NCBI GenBank assembly: GCA_029834535.1
Contig: JAQMWT010000499.1
Location: forward strand, 1 to 43,720
Reading direction: 5' to 3'
Length of the DNA: 43,720 nucleotides
Origin: Chrysophaeum taylorii
Lineage: Eukaryota; Sar; Pelagophyceae; Pelagomonadales; Pelagomonadaceae
The stretch's first letter is position 1; each line of letters opens with the position of its first letter. Below the pieces are notes generated by a model, which saw only the letters and a list, made by a program, of their open reading frames with translations, made no database searches and was not told the DNA's origin. The position numbers were made by a program, and so were the translations under genes. This document shows positions 20,429 to 30,218 of the stretch, in pieces.

Positions 20429-21770
20429 TGCTTTGCGCTCCCAACAGCGTTCTCGCCCTCGCCCACCTTTCCGTTCCCGGCCTTCGCCTCCATTTTCCCG
20501 TGGTTCTTTCCATCGCAAGCGCCCACGCCCTACTGGCCTTTGTCACTTTTGTGATATTCCTGGCCATCACCAGGAGGCTTGTCGTAAGCGCCAGCGCTAT
20601 ATGCTCTCCCAAGCCGCAGCCCGCCCTCGCCCTCGTCCCCAATACCCACCTCGATCCAATCCCCAATACCCACCTCGACCCCATCCACAATTCTACCAAA
20701 ACTATCTTTCCGCCCCCATCCCACTCTTGCCCCCATCTCAACCCTCCCCGCCGCTTCTTGCGTTGCCACCCTCCACCACACCCTCTGTCCCACCTTCCAC
20801 CGCCATTTCCCCTCCTGACCCATCTCCTTCTACACCCACCTATCCGTCTTTCAATTTCCATCTTCTTTCCATCTCCCCCTCCATTCACCAAGTCCTTTCC
20901 TCCACCAATGCCCTTACCGCTCTGCTCACCGCCCGTGAGCGCGACTACCTGCACAGCAACAACCTTCGCCTCGTCGTCTACGATACCGGGGCCAACGTCA
21001 ATCTCTTCAATTCCCCTGCTGGTTTCACTGACCTCGACAACACTCAACAGCACTCAATCACTTCTGCTATCGGCACTGGCTCTGTTTCTGGTTCTGGCAC
21101 TGCCCGCTTAACGTTCCATTCAATTGGCCCTCTTGACAATCGTGGTCTTCCTTCTCCTGCACCCACTTTTTCCGCCCCTCATGGCATCCATGTCGCGTTC
21201 CCGCATACCCTCATCTCTCCCGGCCTTGGTGACAAACGGATTCTGTCGGATCATGCCCTTGAGCAAGCTGGTTACGATTGCCACACAATTCAGGATGTTG
21301 GCCCTACTCATCCGCAACGCATTTTACGTCACCGACAAACGCATCACGTTAATCCCCTGCTTCGTCGCTGTGGTCTTCTTTTGATCGTTTGTTGGATCGG
21401 CAATACGACCGCTGCGCCCAACGCGGACTTCGTTTCTCCGTTTGTGGCATTTTCTTCTTGCCCTCGCGTACATGACCCTTGTGCGTTTCCCGTTGTGTCT
21501 CAACGCACCCAACTTACCTTCGACCTTTGGCATGCTCGTCTTGGTCACTATAGTCCCTCTTATATCCGACGTTTATCTTCTCTCGCTGTTGGCGCACCGC
21601 TTTTCCCCAGCTCCGCGTCGCTTTCTTTTTGTCCTGCTTGTGCTCTCGGTAAAATGCATGCTGCGCATGTTGGCCAACGTAAAGCACATGCCTCCACTTC
21701 CACCTCGCTTCCTGCCACCGAGCCTTTGTCCCGCCAATCAGTGTGCGCGTTTTTCACACAATCCTGGTAA
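20429..21770 (+). pseudogene. Copia Gag C-terminus, protease and pre-integrase domain
   Basis: One open frame; its first ATG (20397) lies inside the SINE, so the original gag start is lost. In order: a basic Arg/Pro region, CCHC knuckle CHFCDIPGHHQEAC (about 20540-20582), a Pro/Ser-rich linker, protease active site VYDTGANVNLF (about 20978-21010), and the GAG_pre-integrase zinc motif LWHARLGH...CPACALGK (about 21526-21655). The frame ends shortly after, where the integrase core should begin. It then joins to RNase H in another frame: a large internal deletion removed the integrase core and RT. Confidence 0.85.
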
Positions 21771-22320
21771 ACCCCACTGGCACGCTTTATCTCACACTCT
21801 GCGTTATCTCAACGGTTCTCAGGATCTTGCCCTTATTCTTGGTCGCGATTCTACCCTTCGTCTCTGTGGTTATTCCGACTCCAGCTGGGCCGACGACCCT
21901 GATGACCGCCACTCCACTACTGGCTTTTGTTTTCTCCTTGCTGGCTCTATGATAGCCTACTGCTCCCGCTCGCAGTACCTCCTCGCCCGCTCCTCTTTTG
22001 AAGCTGAATTGCTCGCTCTTTACGCCGCTACTGCTGAGCTCTCTTGGCTTCTCAAACTTTTTGATGACTTTGATCTCCCTCGTCACACGGTACCAATGTA
22101 TGTCGATAATCGCACCACCGTCACCCAAGTTCGTCTCCAATGTCTCACGCAGCGCACCCGTCATATTGATATTCGCTTTTACAGCACCGCCGAATATCAT
22201 CGCAACCACATCATTGATCTCCAACACATTACACGCCTTGACAACCTTAGTGATATCTTCACCCGCAGTACGGAAGCTCCTTCCTTCCTCCGGCTTCGTG
22301 CTCGTTACCTCACCTCGTGA
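21740..22320 (+). pseudogene. Copia RNase H with RT connection fragment
   Basis: The frame at 21442-22320 becomes meaningful from about 21740: HNPGKPHWHALSHTLRYL is the copia block just before RNase H. It is followed by CGYSDSSWADDPDDRHSTTG, SSFEAELLALYAATAELSWL and DIFTRS near the end, the standard copia RNase H signature. It ends with a TGA at 22318-22320, the usual end of a copia pol. The preceding integrase and RT are missing. Confidence 0.88.
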
Positions 22321-22390
22321 CTTCGCCCTGATATCTCCTGTGTCTTTCTGCCACAATGTCTCTCCTGACGTCTTCCTTCAAGCTTCTCCT

Positions 22391-22490
22391 CTGTGAGCGC
22401 CTCACTTACCCCTTTTTCATTTTCTTTCTTTTCCAGCACCTGTGTGAGGACCTCACTTACCCCTTTTTCCTTTTCTTTCTTTTCCAGCAC
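22391..22490 (+). repeat. 50-bp tandem duplication, pyrimidine-rich
   Basis: Two adjacent units (22391-22439 and 22440-22490), each containing CCTCACTTACCCCTTTTT and ending TTTCTTTCTTTTCCAGCAC. They lie just 3' of the copia RNase H, where the 3' LTR would begin. The ends look like splice acceptors, but no exon evidence exists. Confidence 0.8.
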
Positions 22491-22499
22491 CCGTAGAGG

Positions 22500-23160
22500 A
22501 AGCTATGACACTTACGCCTGCACCACGTATCCATATCCCTACGTCATTCCCTTATCGCTCGTCTAACGCCCCATTCCAGTTGTCACACGTCTGATGAGCG
22601 AAGTCGAGCCGCACTACTGGATGTGGAGGATAATGTTGATGATGAGGAGGAAAACGCGGAACAGAAGGAGAAGCACAAGAAAAAGCCGATGTTGATGCTG
22701 ACGTCGAACACGCCCGGCGATTCTGGATGATAAACCAGAGAAACGTGTTGCTCGGCGCGGACGAAACGGACAAAGTTGCCCTACTGCACATGAAGAAGAA
22801 TTTCGTTGCGGCGGCCCGGATCAAGCATAGCGATCTCGCCGAGACCAAGTTCAAAAACGCCGGAAGCACCATCCCCGGAGACTCTGCGGAGATGGGGTCT
22901 GATGAGGAAGAACAAGACGAAGATACCGAGGTCGTTCACGTCGCCTAAGACACGAAATAGAGAACACCATCCACTGTCACTCCTCCTTCGCCCGGAAACG
23001 CGAATAAAACTAAGAGCACCCGACCTACGCAATAGCGGGTGGGGGGCACGGAACTGACGGGGCGCGGCCCAGGGTAACAAAAAAAGGCGCAGGTTCAAAG
23101 GCACCGTCATCCATCGCAACGGTTAACGGTGCGGTAAGCGATCAATGTTACGTTACGGAG
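22500..23160 (+). other. Region with one small acidic unknown frame
   Basis: A plus-strand frame ending at 22948 reads back to about 22690. It is Lys/Asp/Glu-rich and ends in a poly-acidic tail (DEEEQDEDTEVV); no family recognised. At 23100-23120 the minus strand carries GTTGCGATGGATGACGG, close to the 5' motif of the LINE and SINE, suggesting a relic 5' end of another LINE copy; its extent is unclear. The Helitron 5' end begins at 23170. Confidence 0.35.
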
Positions 23161-23169
23161 GAAATCCTT

Positions 23170-23207
23170 ACTACTAATCGACAGATGTTTGTCTGTTTGT
23201 CTGTTTG
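23170..23207 (+). mobile_element. Helitron 5' end with TTTGTCTG microsatellite
   Basis: ACTACTAATCGACAGATG followed by TTTGTCTG units matches the 5' end of the complete Helitron at 9315-10365 (its minus strand). Here the microsatellite is interrupted after about three units by the 3' tail of the RLE retroelement; the Helitron body resumes at about 25473. Confidence 0.8.
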
Positions 23208-25200
23208 TTTGTCTTTAAATGTCGACTGCTAAGAGGGGGGTGTGTGTGGGGAGTTTGTTTGTCTTTAAAAGTCGACTGCTAAGAGGGGTGTGTGTGTGGG
23301 GGGCATGAAGGATGTGGGTGGTTTTGTCGGGTAGGAAGGATGTGTCTGACGGGCGGGGATAAGTATGCGGGACCTAGTCGGGTTCATCGCCGAGTCGTGG
23401 GGCAGGCGAAGAGAGGACGGGCCCCGCCCGTAGGTCGTACGCGTGCTGCCGCCGGACGTATGTGCGACGAAGGGTGGCGTCCTGCTGGGATCGGGCGGCA
23501 TGGGTGGGGTTCCCCGAGGCGGCGACGTGGGTGAGGGCGGTGAGGGCACAGCGAGCCCGGCCTAATGCGTTGGCGATCCCCCACTCACGGTAGATGCGGC
23601 GAGTTTGGGCCGCCTTTGCCTCTGTGAAGTTGGCGCAGCCGCTTGCCACCCAGGTTCGCGCAACGATGCGCTCTGCGCATGTTTGGGCGAGAGCGTGGCA
23701 CGCCGCGCTGGCCTCACCGAAGGCACCAAAGACGAGGCCGGCGACGGTGCCGTAGCTACGTAGCCGCTGTTCGACAGGGCCCAAGAAGCCAGGCGGTGGT
23801 GCTGTACCCGGCTGGGGGATGATGGCGTCGATACCGCGGGCGTGAGCGAGGTATTCGGAGTGGACTTGCGCTGCGCGCCGATCGACAGGCGACGGGTGGG
23901 AGGGATGGAGGGCGTTGGCGGTGTATAACGAACCCCAAGCGAGGGTTTTGATGTCGTAGAGTTGCTCCTTGTTGTCGAGCGTGGTGAGGATGTCTGGGAC
24001 GACGTGGCGACGGGCGAGATTGCCTCGGTACCGGCCGTAGAGGCGCGTTGGTAGGGGCGACGACGTCAGCAAAGATGCCGAAAACCTCGGACAGGGCTGG
24101 GATACCGGCCTCTCTGACGCTGCAGTGGACGCAGTCGAGCTGGCCGTCATGCCAGGTGGTCCGCGCTCCTCCGCGGTTGACAAGGTCGGCCTCCGTGAGA
24201 AGCAACTTGCCTTGAACGTCGAGAACGACGTCAGTGCCCAGAATGCGAGTGCCCACGAGGCCCAAACAAGCTGGAGCGGGGTAGCTAAAGTACTGGGCAC
24301 ACATCTCAGCCCAGCAGCGGTTGGGGATTTGAAGGCCAGAGCTGGGTCACGAGCTGATGAACGTGGTCGAGAAGCGATCCCAAGAGGACGCCGCCACTCG
24401 AAGTGCTTCGGTGATGGGAAGGGTGGCCGCAAGGCGCTGGAGTGCAGTGGCCCGAGCTGTCTCGCGCTGGGAGGTTAGAGCACGCTGGAGTTGGGGTATG
24501 AGCACGGGTGTCGAGATGGTGGGGTCGACGAGGACGCCCATGGAGACGAATTCGTGGGAGAGAGGACCGTCGACGAGATAAACGTTGGCGGGGTCGGAAC
24601 CAGTGCCGCCGTGGGAAACCAGCGTGGTACGGAGATCAGCCCGAAGTCCGTCCCACGCAGTCTCGAGTGCTCGCCCCAGGCGGCAACCGGATGCGAGGAG
24701 GTGGTGCCAACGGTGCAACTCGTTACCTGTGCGAAAAGAAGTGGCACCCAGGACCGAGGCGAGGCGGGGGAGGTAGCCAGGGACCTCCACGGCACCCGTA
24801 GGATCGCGAAGGTCGACGAGGTGTGGGAGGGCCTGGGCCGCCGTGCCAACAAAGGCGGCGGGGCTGAGGTCGGCGCAGGAGCGAATGCCGCCACCCCCAC
24901 TTCGAGCAGGAAGACGGAGGCGTTGGAGGACGATGCCGGTGGAGTCAAAAACTTGACGCGGATCTGCGCCAAGTGCTGTGGCGACGAAGCTGAGGACGGC
25001 AACGTCGAAGCGGCGGAGCGCGCTGAAGGCATTGGTGGGGTAGCAGTGTTGCGCGATGTAGTCCATGCGCGGGGCGATGCAGTAGCGGCCCAACGAGTAC
25101 ATGCAGTGGAGGGAGACGTTCTGGAGCTTGGTGCGAATACGGCTCATGTAGCTCACCCGAGCGTCAACCTCGGCGTTGCAAGGTAGCTTCGACATAGGCA
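23208..25200 (-). mobile_element. RLE-type non-LTR retroelement, 5'-truncated
   Basis: Minus-strand element lying inside a Helitron. Its 3' end, read on the plus strand, is TTTGTCTTTAAATGTCGACT followed by a G/T-rich tract (GCTAAGAGGGGGGTGTGTG). A second tail copy is stacked at 23258. The ORF covers the end of RT and an RLE-like endonuclease. The RT palm is missing, so the copy is 5'-truncated near 25195. The final ~270 bases before the Helitron resumes (25200-25472) are unrecognised. Confidence 0.7.
23374..25195 (-). pseudogene. RT C-terminal part and R2-like endonuclease
   Basis: Read downward from 25195. The first frame (to 24347, 282 codons) resembles the segment after RT in R2-like and other protist LINEs: IRTKLQNVSLHCMYSLGRY, then LPARSGGGGIRS. 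A second frame (about 24304-24060) has the HDGQLDCVHC segment where a zinc knuckle is expected. A third frame (about 24040-23374) contains VPDILTTLDNKEQLYDIKTL, which fits R/K-PD-X12-D of R2-type RLE and also PD-(D/E)XK. Two frameshifts separate the parts, so the copy is dead. Family placement is from motifs only. Confidence 0.65.
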
Positions 25201-25472
25201 GGGTCGGATAAGAAAGTTCGTACGAGCCGTTAACTATGTTCCAGTTTGTACTAAAACATACTCAACGGATCGCTGAGCTATGTTCATTTGTACTCAAGCA
25301 GTATGTGCCGCCACGCCGCGAGATCGTCGCGATGGAACTAGTCCCCGTAGTGAAGTCGGCATCCTTTCGTCCCCTCACGCAAAAAAAGGGAGGAAAAGCC
25401 CACGCGTTGTAGGACCCGTCGTTGCGGCGCGGGCTAGTCTCGTTTTCTTATCCAACCCTAACATAGGCATCT
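25200..25472. other. Spacer between RLE element and Helitron body
   Basis: No gene, repeat or motif recognised. It could be 5' untranslated sequence of the RLE element or filler acquired at its 5' junction. Confidence 0.4.
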
Positions 25473-26454
25473 CCCCCGATTTAGGGTAAGGATCAGGTAG
25501 GTCCGCGAGCCAGACAGTGATCCTCCAAGCCGTCTACGGCGACCTCGCAGACTATTTCCACGACCCGCGGCGGCTCTTTCAGCGCGCCATTCTCACGCCC
25601 CGTCGAAACGATGTTGTCGATGCTGACAACGCGCGCATGACCGCGGCCTTTTTTCCCCGGAGACGAGGCGTCGGAGTTCTTTTCGGCAGACTAGGTTGGG
25701 TCGGAAGACGACGCCTCGCTCTTTACAGTCGAGTTTTCAACTCCCTGACAACCAACGGCATGCTGACTTTGAGCGCGAGCTTAAGGTCTTCGCAACCTCG
25801 ACCCGTCCCACGGCCACTGCAACGGTACCAGATACATTATTGATCGTGTCGTTGTCACCGAGGCTCCTCCAACCTATATCCCTTAAGGCCCGCCTACGCC
25901 AAACGATCAACAAGAGCCAGGGCCAGACGCCCCGCAAGGTCGGCGTCCTCTTGCCCAAGCCCGTCTTCTGTCACGTCCAGCGCTACGTGGCTCTCTGTCG
26001 ATCGGCAGCCCCGAGAATATGCTCTTCTGAGTCGACGACTCCACCCTACCCCACACGTGCTGCGCAATACCGACAAGCCCCCTCTCGGCGTCTACACGCG
26101 CACTGTAGGTGAACTTACCGGGACAAGATGAACTTACTGGGGTTAGAGATTGGGACTATGTGAATATAGTGACCAGGTGAACTTACTGAGACCAGGTGAA
26201 CTTACTGGGTTTTTTAGAGTAAACTCAAGGATTGGCGGCGCGTGCGGATCAAAGCAGCTTGGATTGGCGGGAGTGAGAGCGACGAGCTCAAAGAAGTGGG
26301 TGTGAGCACGAGTGGGTTTACGCCGAACTTACTGGGGTTAGAGATTTGGACTAGGTGAACTTACTGACCAGGTGAACTTGCTGGGACCAGGTGACCAGGT
26401 GACCTTACTGGGGTTAGAGATTGGGACTAGGTGGACTTACTGGCCTGCACTTGT
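25473..26454 (+). mobile_element. Helitron body with helicase C-terminal fragment
   Basis: Starts at CCCGATTTAGGGTAAGGATC, the sequence directly after the microsatellite in the complete Helitron, and ends GGCCTGCACTTGT. The coding remnant begins with YGDLADYFHDPRRLFQRAIL (about 25535-25595). In another frame (25880-26030) it has [20 protein letters not shown] and YVALCRS, the C-terminal signature of Pif1/Helitron helicases. Frameshifts and a stop break it. The subterminal repeat array lies at 26105-26454. Together with 23170-23207 it forms one Helitron split by the RLE element. Confidence 0.78.
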
Positions 26455-26945
26455 CGACTGCTAAGAGGGGGGCGTGTGTGGGGAGTTGTTTGTTTGTTTG
26501 TCTTTAAATGTCGACTGCTAAGAGGGGGGTGTGTGTGGGGAGTATGAAGGATGTGGGTGGGTTTGTGGGGTATGAGGGATGTGCCTGACGGGCGGAGATT
26601 GTTTGTCTTTAAATGTCGACTGCTAAGAGGGGGGTGTGTGTGGGGAGCATGAAGGATGTGGGTGGGTTTGTGGGGTATGAGGGATGTGCCTGACGGGCGG
26701 AGATAAGTACGCGGGACCTAGTCGGGGTCATCGCGGAGGCGTGGGGCAGGCGAAGAGAGGACGGGCCCCGCCCGTCGGTCGTACGCATGCTGCCGCCGGA
26801 CGTATGTGCGACGAAGGGTGACGTCCACGGAGACGTTAACGGAGATTGTTAGTCTTTAAATGTCGACTGCTAAGAGGGGGGTGTGTGTGGGGAGCATGAA
26901 GGATGTGGGTGGGTTTGTGGGGTATGAGGGATGTGAGATTGTTTG
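26455..26945 (-). repeat. Stack of RLE retroelement 3' tails
   Basis: Four 5'-truncated tails in the same orientation start at about 26453, 26497, 26602 and 26850, each with TCTTTAAATGTCGACTGCTA followed by a G/T-rich tract. Three continue with GCATGAAGGATGTGGGTGG-like sequence. The third extends to about 26830 and includes the last ~40 codons of the RLE ORF (matching 23374-23490). Each unit begins after a TTTGTC-type sequence, consistent with repeated insertion at the same target. Confidence 0.75.
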
Positions 26946-27923
26946 TCCCTCGATGTATGGTAAGGATCATGTAGGCCCGCGAGCCAGCCATTGATCCTCG
27001 AAGCCATCTACGGCGACCTCGTAGACTATTTCCACGACCCGCGGCGGCTCTTTCAGCGCACCATTCTCACGCCCCGTCGAAACGATGTTGTCGATGCTGA
27101 CAACGCGCGCATGACCGCGGCCTTTTTTTCCCGGAGACGAGGCGTCGGAGTTCTTTTCGGCAGACTAGGTTGGGTCGGAAGACGACGCCTCGCTCTTTAC
27201 AGTCGAGTCGCAACGGCATGCTGACTTTGATCGCAAGCTTAAAGTCTTCGCAACCTCGACCCGTCGCACGGCCACTGCAACGGTACCAGATACATGATTG
27301 ATCGTGTCGTTGTCACCGAGGCTCCTCCAACCTGTATCCCTTAAGGCCCGCCTACGCCAAACGATCAACAAGAGCCAGGGCCAGACGCCCCGCGAGGTCG
27401 GCGTCCTCTTGCCCAAGCCCGTCTTCTGCCACGTCCAGCTTTACGTGGCTCTCTGTCGATCGGCAAGCCCGAGGATATCCTCTTCTTGGTCGACGACTCC
27501 ACCCTACTCCACACGTGCTGCGCAATACCGATAAGCCCCCTCCTAGCGTCTACACGCACACTATAGGTTAACTTACTGGGACCAGTTGAACTTACTGGGG
27601 TCAGAGATTGGGACTAGGTGAACTTAGTGACCAGGTGAACTTACTGAGACCAAGTGTGAACTTACTGGGGCTTTTAGAGTAAACTCAAAGCTTAGCGGCG
27701 TCTGCGGATCAAAGCAGCTTAGATTGGCGGGGGTGAGAGCGACGAGCTCGAAGGAGAGTGGGGCGAGTGGGTACGGGTTTACGCCGAACTTACTGGGGTT
27801 AGAGATTGCGTTTACGCCGAATCTACTGGGGTTGGAGATTGGGACTAGGTGAACTTAACGGGAACAGGTGAGCTTGCTGGGGTTAGAGATTGGGACTAGG
27901 TGAACTTACTGGCCTGCACTTGT
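26946..27923 (+). mobile_element. Helitron copy 3, missing its 5' tip
   Basis: Begins GTTTGTCCCTCGATG (remnant of the microsatellite) and is collinear with the other copies: HDPRRLFQRTILTP (about 27030), [20 protein letters not shown] (about 27358-27417), the subterminal array from 27565, and the end GGCCTGCACTTGT at 27923. Roughly 18 bp near 27205 are deleted relative to copy 2. The helicase frame is broken in several places. Confidence 0.78.
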
Positions 27924-27942
27924 AATACCAGTCAGGAAGAGC
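27924..27942 (-). pseudogene. Short RLE-RT remnant cut off by gypsy-1
   Basis: Nineteen bases between the Helitron end and gypsy-1. The last five (AGAGC) are the gypsy target duplication. Taken with 34898 onward on the minus strand, the reading frame of the RT fragment continues through the insertion site, so this is the other side of the same fragment. Confidence 0.6.
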
Positions 27943-28278
27943 TATGGCGGCAACTCCTGACCGCTAAGGCTTACCCCCCCTTTCTGGAGGCTTGATACCC
28001 GTTCAACGGGACACCTTTCCCGATCTTCTTAGTGACATCATACCTCTCTCTTGTGAGAAGCATTCTTGCTGTATTCTTGTAGTTTCCTTGCTATCATATT
28101 TCAAATTTCCATCTCTCCATCTTGTTGAGAGGCTTGGTGAGCGTGAGCAAGGTGCGTGGCGAGCATACCCGACCCCGAGTCCGTGTTTTCCTTGTTCAGT
28201 GAGGTCTAGGACGAGTCGGTAAGTACCCCCTTTGTCACCCGGGGGGGGTCGGGAAGGTTTTTTTTCTGTGCCGCCATA
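27943..28278 (+). repeat. 5' LTR of gypsy-1
   Basis: 336 bp, starts TATGGCGGCAACTCC and ends TGTGCCGCCATA, so its ends are inverted (TATGGCGGCA / TGCCGCCATA) rather than TG..CA. It is about 93-95 percent identical by eye to the 3' LTR, differing by an extra ATTTCAA-containing block and a longer G run. Confidence 0.93.
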
Positions 28279-28709
28279 CGTGGTGGAGTACACGAGATCG
28301 TGCGACTACATCGGTCGCCGACGAGCGAGTGCTGCCGTGCGTGTTGTATTACGTGGTCCGGATTTGTACGCGCGCCCTGAGCAAGCACACGGAGTTCCAT
28401 TGGACCGGTTTGCGCTGAGAATATACGCGAACGTTGTTTGTGTTCGTACGATCCGAGTGACGACGAACACGCGTGCGAGTTGGAAATCGCAGCGCATTCT
28501 CCCGGGAATTGATTTTGGTATAGCTGGACGGTGGAAGCTGTTTGGCGAGTGGGATCGCTACCCACGGGCATTTTTGAATTGCCAGCGGATTGGAATTCCA
28601 TGAGTGCTGTTTTTACAGCGACAGATAGCGTTGTTGGAATCAACGTGAATTACTTCGAGTGATCGGATCCGGACGTGCTTCGAGATTATTGATCGATATT
28701 TGATACAGT
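28279..28709 (+). promoter_or_regulatory. gypsy-1 leader
   Basis: About 430 bp between LTR and the first ATG. TGGTGGAG starts two bases after the LTR and is the position of a tRNA primer site, but I cannot name the tRNA. No other signal seen. Confidence 0.4.
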
Positions 28710-30218
28710 ATGGAGATAAACCCAGACGTGCGTGTTGAAGAATCTCCTCCAGTTCTTCCCGCCGCCCCTGAGATAGGCCGCGAGGAAGGTGAATTAAGAG
28801 AGGCCGAGGCAGTCGACGTTGCTGACGTGCCCCCTGATGTGCCTCCGGATACTGCCAATTTTTCGCCGTTGAGTCCAACGACTCCGGACAGTGGCGAGCG
28901 TGTTACTATTGAGCGCGGATCTGCAACCCGAAGTCGACTTCGTGAAGACCTCGAGCGGAGACGTCGCGAAAATGAACGATTAGCTGAGCGTCAAGCCAAG
29001 CAAGATGCGGATAAGCCGCCTGGGAATATCCGCCGATCTTACGAGATCCTTTTTTGTGGGGCAAGAGAACGTGCCCGCACTGTGTGTTCTTCTGGACCAC
29101 CCATGATGAAGATGAACACGGAAGTCGCGTAGTTTGCAACCGCGATCCGGATCGTTACTACTGTGCGATGTGGAAGCGAATTCGCAAGCAGAAGAAGCAG
29201 CCCATATCGTGGTCCGATTGGGCGAAGCGTGATGATGCATCTCATGCGAACGCCACGCACGGATCGGAGCCTTCTAATGAAATTCAAACGGCCCTCACCG
29301 ATCTTGGAACCGCAATGGCGACCATGGTGAGCGAGGTCAGAAGCATCAAGGATACTACGTCGTTTTCTACAGCGAGACGGACGATCACCTTCTAGACGAT
29401 CGTCGCGCCGACATCGAAGCCAGAGCCCTGATCGAAAAGCCCATACTGCTCAAGACAGCCCGAGTCCTTGCCGTCACCGGAGCTCTAGTCGCAATTCGCG
29501 CCGGCGCCGACGTCATCGACATTGCGATGACGAGCATGACGGAGGCAGATATCAGGATAGTTCGGGACATTCGAGCGCAACTTTCGCGTTCCAATCTTTA
29601 TGTGACGCGCCGCCAATGTCGGGGGTTGTCTTTTACCCGACGGCGCGCCCTACCCGAGTCTCCGATGATGTTGCCGATGTCGCTGTGACGAGCAGCCATC
29701 GTTTGCAACGGGAGCAACATACCACCAACGCTCGGATCGTTCGGTGGCCTTCTACATCGTATGTGGAAGCAATGTCAGATGCTACTTGGGATTCTCCGCA
29801 CTACTGGGAAGACTCCGATTCGGAGACCGACGAACCCATGACGCAGGTTCCAGTGTCCCCCCATTCGTCAATGTGCATGTCTCGCAGGGCAGTTCACGAT
29901 GATGACGTTAAACCTTTTGAGTTGACGTCGGGGGCGACGTCTTCTTTTCCTACGGGACCCCCGAGACCGTTTAAGCCCCGATACCGTTCCAGCCGTTTTA
30001 GCCGATGTTCTAGCCGATACCGTTTTAGTCGCAGCAGAGCAGACCACAGCGGCGCCGATGGAGGAGAAGTTGACGGGAATGTCCGATTTGATGGACGAGA
30101 AACGACGATTACCAGAAGCTCCTATGCTTTCGCTTCCAACAGATGCGCCGGGGACGGCTCGTGCTTTTTCTGCTGCCCCCCCCCGACAATCAACAGTGGA
30201 CGTTCCGCCGGATCCTGA
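28710..30218 (+). pseudogene. gypsy-1 Gag-like frame
   Basis: Starts at the ATG at 28710. The first ~110 codons are acidic and Pro-rich, then helical and Arg/Glu-rich. A T-run near 29050 shifts the frame; 29054-29395 encodes a Cys/His cluster CPHC...H...C...C followed by a basic segment. Coding sense then returns to the first frame near 29397 with an Arg/Ser-rich tract (29397-29560) and an acidic end to 30218. It overlaps the RT frame by 160 bp in another phase. No capsid or standard CCHC knuckle is recognised, so Gag is inferred from position. Confidence 0.5.

Noticed and set aside
20412..21053. Minus-strand 213-codon open frame
   Set aside because: It is the shadow of the copia Gag/protease frame, whose zinc knuckle and protease motifs are on the plus strand.
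22391..22490. Splice acceptor sites of a host gene
   Set aside because: The pyrimidine tract plus CAG is duplicated in tandem beside a copia end, and no exon follows.
22781..23119. Minus-strand 112-codon open frame
   Set aside because: Composition is not protein-like and the plus strand holds a more plausible acidic frame; neither matches a family.
24491..25186. Plus-strand 231-codon open frame
   Set aside because: Antisense shadow of the RLE retroelement ORF, with low-complexity Gly/Ala/Glu content.
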